64,000 nucleotides of DNA from Haloterrigena salifodinae (GCF_003977755.1 NZ_RQWN01000001.1:1517855-1581854), one strand, 5' to 3'; shown: positions 1-9,130, counted from the stretch's first letter. The notes: generated from the letters alone by a model not told the origin. Made by a program: numbers and translations.

Positions 1-429
1 AACGTCGACGGCGCGGGTCGGTTTCGTAACCTGCGGGCGCTCTCCCATGGCTCAGCGGACCTCGAGGAGTTGGCCGAAGACGTGACGTCGGCCGTCGGCC
101 AGCCGGTCGTCGACGAGTCGGATCCACACCCGTTCAGCGACCACTGGCCGTTCCTGCGGGCGGGCGTGCCGGCGCTGCAACTTCACAGCGAACCCCCGGA
201 GGGCAGCGAGCGCGGCCGCGGCTGGACGCACACGACGGCCGACACGCGCGACAAAGTGGACCGCCGGAATCTGCGCGAACACGCCATGTTGACCGCGCTA
301 CTGGTGCGAGAACTCACGCGTACCGAGGTATCCCGAGTCGACACCGCGGATCTGCAGGAGCGACTGCGAGAACAGGAGTACGAGCCGGGGATGCGCGCCG
401 CCGATATCTGGCCCGACGCGTGGGACTGA
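1..429 (+). CDS. M28-family metallopeptidase, C-terminal part
   Basis: The reading frame is open from base 1, so the gene starts upstream of the window. The visible 142 residues are the last part of an M28 (aminopeptidase Y/S-like) zinc peptidase domain: an NVDGAG stretch at the very start, then the SDHWPF and GVPALQL segment, and WTHTTADTRDKVD near the end, where family members place the last metal-binding His and the substrate-binding loop. The earlier His/Asp/Glu metal ligands lie outside the window. It ends in a short acidic tail after the NLREHA helix. The family removes N-terminal amino acids from peptides. The fold is fairly sure; substrate and cellular location cannot be told from this piece. 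Confidence 0.85.
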   Translation, partial: NVDGAGRFRNLRALSHGSADLEELAEDVTSAVGQPVVDESDPHPFSDHWPFLRAGVPALQLHSEPPEGSERGRGWTHTTADTRDKVDRRNLREHAMLTALLVRELTRTEVSRVDTADLQERLREQEYEPGMRAADIWPDAWD

Positions 430-462
430 CCGAAACGGTGCCTCGAGGCGGAACCGCGAGGA

Positions 463-777
463 TCAGAACGGCACGTCGTCCGAGATATCTCGGGAAGTTC
501 CCTCCGAGAGCCCGTCGAAGCCGGTCGTCACCGAGACGTAATCGATTTCGTCGATCTCGCCGGGGAGGCGACGCTGGATCGCCTGGGTCGTCATCGGACT
601 GACGCCGCAGCCGCTACAGGCGCCGGTCAGGTTGATCTCGACGTGGCCGTCCTCGAGGTCGACGGCGGTGATCGACGAGTCGCCGCCGTGGGCCTGAATC
701 TGGGGGAAGTTGCGCTGGAGGAACAGCGAGACGGCTTCGCGAACCTCGTCTTCCGGGGACTGGGCGGACTCGCTCAT
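463..777 (-). CDS. NifU C-terminal domain protein (Fe-S cluster scaffold/carrier)
   Basis: A 104-residue protein that is essentially one NifU C-terminal domain. The cluster-binding CxxC is at residues 54-57 (GACSGCG), preceded by the HGGD segment and followed by TTQAIQRRLP, all typical of Nfu-type carriers that receive a 4Fe-4S or 2Fe-2S cluster and hand it to apo-proteins. The ATG at 777 begins MSESAQSPEDE and gives the normal length; a longer in-frame extension upstream is arginine-rich and looks non-coding. It is convergent with the upstream peptidase gene and read in the same direction as the next membrane protein. The acidic C-terminal tail DISDDVPF is normal for haloarchaea. Confidence 0.9.
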   Translation of the reverse strand: MSESAQSPEDEVREAVSLFLQRNFPQIQAHGGDSSITAVDLEDGHVEINLTGACSGCGVSPMTTQAIQRRLPGEIDEIDYVSVTTGFDGLSEGTSRDISDDVPF

Positions 778-860
778 ACCGGAGCCGAGGATCCGGACGG
801 GTTTATCTCTGTTCACCGATCGGTTCGGCCTCGGGGAACGGGAGCCGAGTCGACCGACTC

Positions 861-1103
861 TCACCCGCGCATCTCGGCGTCGACGGCGGTCCGAACGACG
901 CGGGCGACGCCGAGCATCGCGACGAACGAGCCCGCGAGAATCAGCGCGGCCAGCAGGAAGACCGCGAGCCCGACCGCGCCGGCGGTCGGCCCCGACAGCA
1001 GCGGCGAGACGAGTTGCATGCCGAAGACGACGATACAGACGCCCGCCGCGACGCGGATCGAGCCCCGCCAGTAGGCGCCGTACTCGTCGGGAGACAGTTC
1101 CAT
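861..1103 (-). CDS. Small two-helix membrane protein, unknown function
   Basis: This 80-residue protein has a short charged N-terminus (MELSPDEYGAYWRGS), two hydrophobic segments at about residues 17-37 and 42-68, and a short tail ending in VDAEMRG. Codon use and GC at third positions match neighbouring genes. It sits between truA and the NifU-like gene, all on the minus strand. I do not recognise the family; it looks like one of the many small conserved membrane proteins of Halobacteria. Confidence 0.65.
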   Translation of the reverse strand: MELSPDEYGAYWRGSIRVAAGVCIVVFGMQLVSPLLSGPTAGAVGLAVFLLAALILAGSFVAMLGVARVVRTAVDAEMRG

Positions 1104-1157
1104 ACGGCTGACTGTCGGTCCCGACCGTAAAAAGCGTCTGTCCGCCGGCCGGTCCGC

Positions 1158-2045
1158 TCACCGGACGCCGTCCGCGATCTGGCCCGCGACTCGAGCCCTC
1201 GTCCGTCGCTCAGTTCGGCGTTCGCGGAAGATCTCGCGGGCGCTCGCGGCCGCCGTCTCGTCGATTTCGAAGGAGAGGTTGGGATAGTCGACGGCGGTCA
1301 GGACAAGCGGCTCCGGCGCCGCCGGCGCGACTCCCTCGTGGCCGGGCAGGGGTTCGGGGTCGAACGCGCGGTCGATCTTCTCGAGGGGCGCGTCGCCGGT
1401 CCCGACCGCGCGGGCGAGCGAGACCAGTCGGCGGACGAGTTCGCGGGCGAAGCCGCCGGCGGTGACGGTCAAAACGAGAAAGTCGCCGTCGCGGGTCGCC
1501 TCGAGGGTCGGCGAGCGCTCGGTGTTGCGGTCGTCCGGCGTGAGGTTGTGGAAGTCGTGGCTGCCGGAGAGGGCCTCGCAGGCGGTCCGAAAGCGGTCAT
1601 CGTCGACGGCGTTTCGTCCGGGGTCGCCTCGATCGTCGGCGCGATCGCTCGCTGACGCGGATCGGTCGCGTCGACGCGAGTCTGCCGGCGGCGCGTACAG
1701 GTGATACGTGTACTCGCGGCGCTCGGCGTGGTGGGTCGCGTGGAACGCCGGGGGCGCGTCGGCGGCGGCCCACGCGCGGATATCGGCGGGGAGTTCGCCG
1801 TTCATGGCCCGCGGCGTCAGCCAGTCGGGCGCCTCGAGGGCGACCGTCTGAGCGAGCGCGGAGACGCCGGCGTCGGTCCGCCCCGCGGCGGCGTAGCCGT
1901 CGGGTCTGTCGGCGTTCGGGGCGAGCACCTCGAGATCGCGCAGGGCGTCGAAGATCTCGTCCTCGACGGTTGGGACGTCGGGCTGGCGCTGGAAACCGTA
2001 GTAGCCGGTGCCGTCGTAGGCGATCCGGAACGCGCGGGTCGGCAT
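1158..2045 (-). CDS. truA: tRNA pseudouridine synthase A
   Basis: The 295-residue product isomerises uridines to pseudouridine in the tRNA anticodon stem-loop (positions 38-40 in the family). The catalytic aspartate is D58 in AAAGRTDAGVSAL, the TruA signature, and the N-terminus MPTRAFRIAYDGTGYYGFQRQ is the standard first strand. A second family segment, GFARELVRRLV, is present in the C-terminal half. The ATG at 2045 was preferred over the upstream GTG at 2081 because family homology begins exactly there. An acidic/arginine-rich insertion (about residues 133-152) interrupts the middle, as often seen in haloarchaeal versions. The next gene diverges. Confidence 0.93.
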   Translation of the reverse strand: MPTRAFRIAYDGTGYYGFQRQPDVPTVEDEIFDALRDLEVLAPNADRPDGYAAAGRTDAGVSALAQTVALEAPDWLTPRAMNGELPADIRAWAAADAPPAFHATHHAERREYTYHLYAPPADSRRRDRSASASDRADDRGDPGRNAVDDDRFRTACEALSGSHDFHNLTPDDRNTERSPTLEATRDGDFLVLTVTAGGFARELVRRLVSLARAVGTGDAPLEKIDRAFDPEPLPGHEGVAPAAPEPLVLTAVDYPNLSFEIDETAAASAREIFRERRTERRTRARVAGQIADGVR

Positions 2046-2170
2046 CGACTCGAGGGTGGGCGGCCAACGTGTTAGGGTCATCGACCCGCGCCGAATCCGC
2101 GTGATACAGAGTCCTCCCGATAATTGACGCGGTCGTGACGTTCATGATCACCTTTTCCGCTATTGCAGGT

Positions 2171-2926
2171 ATGTCCTCCGACGAGGGCGGGGTGCTGTCG
2201 AAGCGGCCGCTGTTGCGACGAGCGCTGTTGCCGATGGTCGTGTTCGTCGGGGTGGTCGCGGTGACCATCGCCGGCTTCGTCGCGCTCGCCGGGGTCGATA
2301 TCGTCGAAGCGGCTTACTGGCTGATCACGCCGGAGAACATCGGGATCCACTTCCGGGACAACGAAGGGCCGGAGACGGTGACCAAGGGGTTTGCCGTGGT
2401 CTCCCGACTGGCCCAGGTCGTTACCGGGCTCTGGATCGGCCAGACCGTCGCGTCGGCCCTGTTCGGGGGACAGCTCACGGAGGAACTCAAACGCGTGACC
2501 CAAGAGAAGAAGATAGCGACGTTCTCCGACCACGTGGTGATCTGTGGCTACGGCATGTTCGGAGAGACCATCGCATACCAGTTGAACGGAGCGGGGAAGG
2601 ACGTCGTCGTCATCGAGAGCGACGACGACAAAGCGAGTCAGGTCGAACGCGACGGCCACCTCGTCGTCGACGGCGACGCGCGCCAGGAGCCGACCCTCGA
2701 GCGCGCCGGGATCGAGGACGCGGCGACCGTCGTCGCGGCGATCGACGACTCGAACGTCAACCTCCAGATCAGCGTCCTCGCGAGCCAGCTCGCGCCCGAG
2801 GCGACGCTCATCGTCCGCGTCGGCGAGCAGACGTACGCGTCGACGGCCCGCCGCGCGGGCGCCGACACCGTGGTCATCCCGGAGATCATGAGCGGGAGCG
2901 ACATCGCCGGCGAGCTGACGGACTGA
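2171..2926 (+). CDS. Two-helix channel-like membrane protein with TrkA-N (RCK) domain
   Basis: The layout is one transmembrane helix (about residues 14-35), a pore-helix-like stretch EAAYWLITPENIGIHF, a second, weaker membrane segment (GFAVVSRLAQVVTGLWIG), then a Rossmann-type TrkA-N/RCK domain beginning VVICGYGMFGETIA, with the nucleotide-binding GxGxxG-like turn and the acidic VVIESDDD strand end. This matches two-TM RCK potassium channels such as MthK, but the selectivity-filter sequence (TVGYGD) is absent and PENIGIHF stands in its place. It may be a non-selective or non-conducting relative that senses nucleotides. The ATG at 2171 (MSSDEGG) was chosen; a GTG at 2135 is also in frame. Confidence 0.82.
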   Translation: MSSDEGGVLSKRPLLRRALLPMVVFVGVVAVTIAGFVALAGVDIVEAAYWLITPENIGIHFRDNEGPETVTKGFAVVSRLAQVVTGLWIGQTVASALFGGQLTEELKRVTQEKKIATFSDHVVICGYGMFGETIAYQLNGAGKDVVVIESDDDKASQVERDGHLVVDGDARQEPTLERAGIEDAATVVAAIDDSNVNLQISVLASQLAPEATLIVRVGEQTYASTARRAGADTVVIPEIMSGSDIAGELTD

Positions 2927-3010
2927 GCGACGAGGCGCTCTCGCGGCGGCGGAACCGTCCGGCGACCGCGATCCGGCCGCTTATCCGCCGGAAGCCCCGA
3001 GACATCCCGC

Positions 3011-3964
3011 ATGAGCCGCCCCGTATTGATCGATACGGATCCGGGTTGTGACGACGCCGTGGCGCTCCTGGCCGCCCTCGAGCACGCGTCTCTCGAGGTC
3101 GTCGGGCTGACGACCGTCCACGGAAACGCGTCGGTCGACGACACGACGCGAAACGCCCGCGCGATCCTCGAGGCGGTCGATCGGACGGACGTTCCCGTCT
3201 CGAGGGGCGCGGATCGGCCGCTGCTGGTCGACCTCGAGACGTCCGAGGAGATCCACGGCGAGGGCGGGCTCCGCGGCGAATTACCGGATCCGGGAGCGGC
3301 GACCGAGCCGGGCGACGTCCACGCCGCACGGCGCATCGTCGAGCAGGCCCGCGCTCACGACGGCGACCTAACGCTCGCGGCGATCGGCCCGCTGACAAAC
3401 GTCGCGCTCGCCCACGCGATGGAACCCGCCTTGCCCGAGTTACTCGACGAACTGATCATCATGGGCGGCGCGGCCTTCGCGTCGGGGAACGTCACCCCGC
3501 TGGCGGAGGCGAACTTCCACTCCGATCCCCACGCCGCCCGCCGGGTCGTCCGGGACTGCGAGCCGACGATCGTCGGGCTGGACGTGACGGCTCGGGCCGC
3601 GGTCCCGCCCGAGCGGGTCGACGGGATCGAGCGGGACGGGCCGCTGGAACGGTCGCTTTACGAGTGGCTCACCTACTACGACGCCGACCGCCTCAAGCGC
3701 TACGGCATCGAATCGGCCGCGGTCCACGACGCGCTCGTGATCGCAGAACTGATCGACGACGGCGTGCTCGAGACCCGATCGTATCCGATGGAGGTCGGTG
3801 CCGACGGCGACCTCACGCGGGGCGCGCTGGTCGTCGACGAGAACGACGTGACCGGGGCGGCGGAAAACGGCGAGGTGGCGCTCGAGGCCAACTACGAGCG
3901 GTATCGAGAACTGGTGAGCGCGTCGCTCGAGCGCGTTCTCGAGCGGATCGAAGCGGAACCGTGA
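3011..3964 (+). CDS. Inosine/uridine-preferring nucleoside hydrolase family protein
   Basis: A 317-residue member of the IUNH family, which hydrolyses the N-glycosidic bond of ribonucleosides to give base plus ribose. The calcium-binding aspartate cluster is at the N-terminus, D8-x-D10-PGCDD (D14, D15), and further family blocks follow: LTTVHGN, IGPLTNVALA, IIMGGA and NFHSDPHAA. A TRGALVVD segment near the end fits the usual active-site close. It lies next to, and convergent with, a PfkB/ribokinase-like gene, which would suit use of the released sugar; that link is inference. The ATG start gives full family length. Confidence 0.92.
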   Translation: MSRPVLIDTDPGCDDAVALLAALEHASLEVVGLTTVHGNASVDDTTRNARAILEAVDRTDVPVSRGADRPLLVDLETSEEIHGEGGLRGELPDPGAATEPGDVHAARRIVEQARAHDGDLTLAAIGPLTNVALAHAMEPALPELLDELIIMGGAAFASGNVTPLAEANFHSDPHAARRVVRDCEPTIVGLDVTARAAVPPERVDGIERDGPLERSLYEWLTYYDADRLKRYGIESAAVHDALVIAELIDDGVLETRSYPMEVGADGDLTRGALVVDENDVTGAAENGEVALEANYERYRELVSASLERVLERIEAEP

Positions 3965-4260
3965 GTAAATATCGACTGGAGAGGGAGTGGCAGTTCCAGC
4001 CACCAGCAGGGACAGGACACTCGTTTTCGTCCCGCTCCGTTCGAGTTAGCCCGTGAACACCCTCTCAGAGGCCTGAATTCGGGTCGGTCGTTCTCTTGTC
4101 GTGGCAACGAGGAATCGCCTCGCCCTCCCCAGCCGGTTCACTCACTTCGTTTGTTCACCCCTCGCGCGGTTTCGGACCGCGGCTCGCTGCCGCTCGCCCT
4201 GGTCCAGCGCACGCCATCACACGTCGATTCCGGACAGGCGGGAGAGCGCCACGACGGTAC

Positions 4261-5253
4261 TCACCGCTCGTCGCCGACGGCCCCGAACGCGTCTTCGAGC
4301 GCCCGTTCGACCGTTCCGCGTTCGGGAATCACGATCTGGACGCCCTCGGTCTCGGTCGCGAGCGACCCCGCGACGGTAGCAACCTCGACGGCCCGCTCGA
4401 GATCCTCACCCTCGGCCAGCAGCGTCGCGAGATAGCCGCAGAAGGTGTCGCCGGCCCCGGTCGCGTCGACCGCGTCGACGGTCGGCGGCGTGACCCGGAG
4501 GTCGGTGACGGCGCCGGCGTCGGTGACGAGCACGTCGTCGTGACCTCGCGTGCGGACGACCGTCGCGTCGGCGTCGGCGAGGCGGTCCTCGAGCGCCACG
4601 TATTTGCCCTCGTTGACGACGATGACGTCGACGGCCGCGCAGTCAACCAGCGGTTCCGCGCCGTCGGCCGGCGCCGGGTTCAAGACCACCGTCGGTCGTT
4701 CGGACGCATTTTCGTCGGTCTCGAGGCGCTCGAGAGCGGTCTCGGTCGCCGAAACGGGAATCTCGTTCTGGAGGAGCACGGCGTTGACGGCGCGGAGCCG
4801 CTCGAGGGATCGATCGACGTACTGGCTGTCGACCGCGTCGTTGGCGCCGCCGACGATCGCGATCCGGGACTCGCCGCCCTCGTCGACGAAGACGGATGCC
4901 TTCCCCGTCTCGCGGTCGCTGGTCGTCACGCCGTCGACAGCGACCCCGCGTTCGGCGAGCGTCTCGCGGACGTCGTACTCGGCCTCGTCGCGTCCGACGC
5001 AGCCGAGAAACGCGGCGTCGGCTCCGGCGCGGGCCGCCGCCACCGTCTGTTTCGACCCCTTGCCGCCGACGGCGGTTCGGTATCGAGCGCCCTCGAGGAC
5101 GCCGGCGGGGAGGTCGGGACTCCCCTCGATACGGACGGTCTCCCCGGTTGCCGGAAACCAGCCGCAGCGGTTCTCGAGGTCGCAGATCCGCTCGGCCGGC
5201 AGGTACCACGTTCGATCGACGTTGACGCTGCCGAGACTCACGGCGTCGCTCAT
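4261..5253 (-). CDS. PfkB-family carbohydrate kinase (ribokinase-like)
   Basis: This 330-residue sugar kinase phosphorylates a sugar or nucleoside with ATP. It has both PfkB signatures: VGGKGSKQTVAAARAGA with VGRD following in the first half, and DAVDATGAGDTFCGYL near the C-terminus, where the aspartate of GAGD is the catalytic base. VLNPAPA and VVNEGKY are the usual ribokinase-type intermediate blocks. The genomic neighbour is a nucleoside hydrolase, so ribose from nucleoside breakdown is the natural guess for the substrate, but this is not shown by sequence. ATG at 5253 (MSDAVSLGS) is preferred; another ATG two codons upstream (5259) is possible. Confidence 0.88.
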   Translation of the reverse strand: MSDAVSLGSVNVDRTWYLPAERICDLENRCGWFPATGETVRIEGSPDLPAGVLEGARYRTAVGGKGSKQTVAAARAGADAAFLGCVGRDEAEYDVRETLAERGVAVDGVTTSDRETGKASVFVDEGGESRIAIVGGANDAVDSQYVDRSLERLRAVNAVLLQNEIPVSATETALERLETDENASERPTVVLNPAPADGAEPLVDCAAVDVIVVNEGKYVALEDRLADADATVVRTRGHDDVLVTDAGAVTDLRVTPPTVDAVDATGAGDTFCGYLATLLAEGEDLERAVEVATVAGSLATETEGVQIVIPERGTVERALEDAFGAVGDER

Positions 5254-5296
5254 TCGCATTCGAGTTCGTCCGCAGAGGTGGTAATATCGGTCGGGA

Positions 5297-6721
5297 TCAC
5301 CGCCGGATGTCGTCGCGGTCGTCCTCCAGCCGGGGGTGGACCGTCTCCCAGTTGTTCGGCAGGACCGGTCCCTCGAGCAGCGGGTCGGCGGTCGCGTCCA
5401 TCCACTCGAGCAGGTCCGTTCGAAGCTCGTCGCGAACGGTCTCGGTAGCCGGATCGTCCGGGTCGTCCCCCGCCGCGAGGTTCTCCCGCTCGAGCGGGTC
5501 GGCCTCGAGGTCGTACAGTTCCTCGTAGGGTCGCTGCCGGCCGTAGTACTCCTCGTGTAGCTCCCGACCCGCCGCGCTGCAGAAGACGTCCGTCGTCATG
5601 TAGACTGCGGGTAGGTGCCAGAAATTACGAATATACTTCCAGCGGTCGGTTCGGATGGCCCGGATCGGGTTGTATCGATCGTGCCAGGTCATCCCCGAGA
5701 AGACCCGGTCGCGGGGCTTGTAGGCGTCCTTGCCGGCGGCTCCGTTCGCGCCGCCGCTGTTCCCGCCGTCGAACAACTGCGGCGCGAAACTCTGCCCCGC
5801 GATGTCGTCCCCATCGGTGTCGACGCCGGGAACCGGCGCGTCCGCGATATCGAGCAGCGTCGCGAAGACGTCGACGTTGCTCACGAGGTCGTCGACGACC
5901 CGGCCCGACGCGATGGTTCCCGGTTGGGCCATCAGCAGAGCCGCCTCGATGCCGGCGTCGAAACAGGTGCCCTTCGCGCGCGGCATCGCCAGCCCGTGTT
6001 CGGTCGTGAAGAGCAGGAGGGTGTCTTCGGCTAGTCCCTCGTTCTCGAGGGCGTCGACGATCGTTCCGACGCCGTCGTCGATCGCGCTGACCATCCCGTC
6101 CATTCCGGCGATGTCCGACCGGATACCGGACCGATCGGGGAGGAACTCGAGGGTCTCGACCGCGTCGGGATCGGGGGCGTCGTACCGCTCGCCGTCGAAG
6201 CTGAACCCGCCGTCCACCGCGATGCGGTGGAGTTCGAAGAAGCCGACCGACGCGAAGAACGGGTCGTCGCGATCGCCCGCTTCGAGCCACTCCGCAACGT
6301 CGTCGGCGACGGTGCGTGCGCGGGCGCCCTCGTGGACCGACGTCGGGGTCTCGCTCGTCAGAGACTCCTCGTTGTGCGTCCGATCGTAGCCGAGTCGTTC
6401 GGGGAACTCGGTGACGTGCTGGAGGCCGAAGCGGTGGGTCTCGTAGCCGGCCTCGCCGAGGAGTTCGGGCAGGAACCGTTCGTGAGGGCCGACCTCCCAG
6501 TTGCCGTGGGCGAGCCCGAGCATCCCGTTCTGGTGCGGGTGCCGTCCCGTCATGAGACTCGAGCGACTCGGCGAACACTGCGGGGCGGTCACGAAGTGCC
6601 GATCGAACCGAACGCCGTCGGCCGCGAGCGCGTCGATCCTGGGGGTGTCGACGGCCGCGCCGTAACACCCGACGTACTTCCCCAGGTCGTGGCAGTGAAC
6701 CAGCACGATATGCGGTGGCAT
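5297..6721 (-). CDS. Type I sulfatase (formylglycine-dependent, cysteine type)
   Basis: A 474-residue sulfatase with the canonical formylglycine motif CSPSR at residues 49-53, followed by SSLMTGRHPHQNG. The cysteine would be oxidised to formylglycine, the nucleophile for sulfate-ester hydrolysis. The first metal-site region is HCHDLGKYVGCYG, and a TTEHGL segment in the middle corresponds to the DHG metal site of the family. Overall layout resembles heparan N-sulfatase (SGSH)-type enzymes. No signal peptide is evident, so it is probably cytoplasmic. It is divergent from a second sulfatase-superfamily gene whose nucleophile motif differs. Substrate unknown. Confidence 0.9.
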   Translation of the reverse strand: MPPHIVLVHCHDLGKYVGCYGAAVDTPRIDALAADGVRFDRHFVTAPQCSPSRSSLMTGRHPHQNGMLGLAHGNWEVGPHERFLPELLGEAGYETHRFGLQHVTEFPERLGYDRTHNEESLTSETPTSVHEGARARTVADDVAEWLEAGDRDDPFFASVGFFELHRIAVDGGFSFDGERYDAPDPDAVETLEFLPDRSGIRSDIAGMDGMVSAIDDGVGTIVDALENEGLAEDTLLLFTTEHGLAMPRAKGTCFDAGIEAALLMAQPGTIASGRVVDDLVSNVDVFATLLDIADAPVPGVDTDGDDIAGQSFAPQLFDGGNSGGANGAAGKDAYKPRDRVFSGMTWHDRYNPIRAIRTDRWKYIRNFWHLPAVYMTTDVFCSAAGRELHEEYYGRQRPYEELYDLEADPLERENLAAGDDPDDPATETVRDELRTDLLEWMDATADPLLEGPVLPNNWETVHPRLEDDRDDIRR

Positions 6722-6886
6722 GACCGCCGTCTACGGCGAGAGGGAGAGTAACGATTTGGACGCGTTCGTCTCGAAGAGTCTCTCTCGCGGGAGGGTATCG
6801 GCGGACCGAACCCATTCCAATATCGTGAACCACCTGCATAATCCGGGCTGGTGGCCTTCCCTCCATGGGTCGGAGTAGACTGCAGT

Positions 6887-8416
6887 ATGGCTGAGTCAGT
6901 TGATTCATCCGATTCTGCAGATGTCGACGCAGCGTCGACCAACGGACGTGATCCGAAGTCACATCCCACCGTGCGGAACGTCGCGCTCGTCGTCCTCGAT
7001 ACGGCGCGTTCGACGAGCACCGGTCCGGAGACGACGCCGGCGCTGAACCGACTCGCTGACGACGGCACCGTTTTCGATTCCGCCTTCGCGACCGCCCCCT
7101 GGACGCTCCCGTCTCACGCCTCGATGTTCACCGGGACCTACCCCTCCGAGCACGGCACCCACGGCGGCCACACCTATCTCGACGACGAGTTGCGGACGCT
7201 CCCGGAGGCGTTCGACGACGCGGGATACGAGACCATCGGCGTCTCGAACAACACCTGGATCACCGAGGAGTTCGGGTTCGATCGGGGCTTCGACGACCTC
7301 CGGAAGGGCTGGCAGTACATCCAGTCCGACGCGGACATGGGCGCCGTCGTCCGCGGCGAGGACCTCCGGGAGAAACTCCAGGCGACCCGCAACCGGCTCT
7401 TCGATGGCAACCCGCTGGTCAACGCCGCGAACATCCTCTACAGCGAGGCCCTCCAGCCCGCGGGCGACGACGGCGCCGACCGGTCGACGACCTGGATCGC
7501 CGATTGGCTCGACGGCCGCGACGACGACCAGCCGTTCTTCCTGTTCTGTAACTTCATCGAACCCCACGTCGAGTACGATCCGCCTCGAGAGTACGCCGAG
7601 CAGTTCCTCCCCGACGGCACGAGCGTCGACGAGGCACTCGCCATCCGGCAGGATCCCCGCGCCTACGACTGCGAGGACTACCACCTCTCCGAACGGGACT
7701 TCGCCCTGCTCCGCGGGCTCTACCGGGCCGAACTCGCCTACGTCGACGAGCAGCTCGGACGGCTCCGGGCGGCCCTCGAGGACGCCGGCGAGTGGGAGGA
7801 CACCCTGCTCGTCGTCTGCGGCGACCACGGCGAGCACATCGGCGACCACGGCTTCTTCGGCCACCAGTACAACCTCTACGACACCCTGATCAACGTCCCG
7901 CTGGTCTGCCACGGCGGCCCCTTCACCGACGGCGGCCAGCGCGAGGACCTCGTCCAGTTACTCGACCTCCCCGCCACGATACTCGAGACCGCCGGGATCG
8001 ACGACCCAGAGCTACGCGCGCAGTGGTCCAGCCGCTCGTTCCACCCCGCGTCGGACGACGACCCACGAGACGCCGTCTTCGCGGAGTACGTCGCCCCCCA
8101 GCCCTCGATCGACCGCCTCGAGGCCCGCTTCGACGAACTTCCCGACCACGTCTACGAGTACGACCGTCGCCTCCGGGCCGTCCGGACGCGCGAGTACAAG
8201 TACGTCCGCGGCGACGACGGGTACGACCGGCTCCACGACGTCGAGACCGACCCGCTCGAGCGCGACGACATCGCCGCACGGGAGCCCGAGCGGGTGCGAG
8301 CGATGCAGCGGCGCCTCGAGGAGCGGTTCGATCCGCTCGCCGAGGCCGGCGACAGCGGCGAGGTCGAGATGCGCGAGGGGACCAAGGAGCGACTGGCGGA
8401 TCTGGGGTATCTCTAG
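6887..8416 (+). CDS. Sulfatase/alkaline-phosphatase superfamily hydrolase with Thr in place of Cys/Ser
   Basis: The 509-residue product has the sulfatase fold: metal-site VVLDTARSTST near residue 38, the nucleophile segment APWTLPSHASMFTG with Thr73 where sulfatases carry Cys or Ser and His where they carry Arg, and VVCGDHGEHIGDHGFFGHQ as the second metal site. A Thr nucleophile is typical of phosphoglycerol-transferase and phosphodiesterase relatives, so true sulfatase activity is doubtful. The ATG at 6887 (MAESVDSSDS) was chosen; the in-frame GTG at 6851 lies in the divergent promoter region. Haloarchaea use such proteins in polysaccharide or glycolipid modification, but no partner genes are adjacent. 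Confidence 0.85.
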   Translation: MAESVDSSDSADVDAASTNGRDPKSHPTVRNVALVVLDTARSTSTGPETTPALNRLADDGTVFDSAFATAPWTLPSHASMFTGTYPSEHGTHGGHTYLDDELRTLPEAFDDAGYETIGVSNNTWITEEFGFDRGFDDLRKGWQYIQSDADMGAVVRGEDLREKLQATRNRLFDGNPLVNAANILYSEALQPAGDDGADRSTTWIADWLDGRDDDQPFFLFCNFIEPHVEYDPPREYAEQFLPDGTSVDEALAIRQDPRAYDCEDYHLSERDFALLRGLYRAELAYVDEQLGRLRAALEDAGEWEDTLLVVCGDHGEHIGDHGFFGHQYNLYDTLINVPLVCHGGPFTDGGQREDLVQLLDLPATILETAGIDDPELRAQWSSRSFHPASDDDPRDAVFAEYVAPQPSIDRLEARFDELPDHVYEYDRRLRAVRTREYKYVRGDDGYDRLHDVETDPLERDDIAAREPERVRAMQRRLEERFDPLAEAGDSGEVEMREGTKERLADLGYL

Positions 8417-8839
8417 GTCCGGTCGCGTTCGTTTCGGTAGCGACTGCGGCGTTCTCGAGTCCCGCTTTCGATCGGCAGTTTGTACTCGTGGATTCGGCGT
8501 ACAGTGGCGCGTGCTGTCGCTCGCTCGAACGGCAGCGTATCGACCGCGACACGTCGTGCGAGGAGTTATACGTACCGAGCGAATCAGTTCGGCGAGGTCG
8601 CGGTACTTCCCGCCAGCAGGGAAAGAGCGTTCGGTTTCCCGGGTATTCGGCGGCGGCGTTCAGTTCGGGTGCTGTTCGGCTCACCGAATCGCAAACCACA
8701 GAGGTGCAGCGGCGGGGATCCGACCAGTGGACCGATACCGCCCTACTGGCTCCTCGCTCCTTCGTCGCTGCGGTGCTCATTGAGGACGGGACTTAGCGCC
8801 CTCATTTCCAGCTAACAAGAGGAGTACGCGTCGCTTCTC
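8417..8839. other. Intergenic stretch without a recognisable gene
   Basis: Several overlapping open frames occur on both strands here but their translations are arginine/serine-rich, share no family motif and overlap one another, as expected for GC-rich non-coding DNA. I see no tRNA-like cloverleaf and no repeat with a partner elsewhere in the window. Confidence 0.5.
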
Positions 8840-9052
8840 TTACGACCGTTTTCTGAGACCGAGATAGTACGCTGTGCCCATCACGGTCCCGCTGAGGAGT
8901 ACTTCGAAGAGACTCAGGACGGGATTCCGACCAAGGAGGAGGAAAAATGCCAACAACACTGCCGAACTCGAGATCGCGACGATGAGTGCACCGAACTCGA
9001 TTGAGACCTCGTTCCCGAATCCAGTATCAATCGCCGCCATTATTTCATACAC
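8840..9052 (-). CDS. Small membrane protein in an AT-rich patch
   Basis: A 70-residue hydrophobic protein with two predicted membrane helices (about residues 21-41 and 46-64) and a basic C-terminus, GLRKRS. It is followed on the same strand by a similar small membrane protein gene. Both lie in a patch (about 8.8-9.4 kb) clearly richer in A and T than the surroundings, which hints at recent acquisition or relaxed selection. No family recognised. Confidence 0.55.
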   Translation of the reverse strand: MYEIMAAIDTGFGNEVSIEFGALIVAISSSAVLLAFFLLLGRNPVLSLFEVLLSGTVMGTAYYLGLRKRS

Positions 9053-9130
9053 ATAATGCCTATGTATAAGCTATTTTGGGAGCTATCTATCATAGTTCTA
9101 GTAATTTCTAGAGATACTCGACTCGGACAT

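Noticed and set aside
3965-4260. Possible insertion-sequence scar between the nucleoside hydrolase and PfkB genes
   Set aside because: The composition is somewhat unlike the neighbours, but there are no inverted ends and no recognisable transposase fragment.
4096-5448. Long plus-strand frame opposite the PfkB kinase gene
   Set aside because: It is the antisense shadow of the kinase; the translation has no family motif and an odd Arg/Gly/Val-rich composition.
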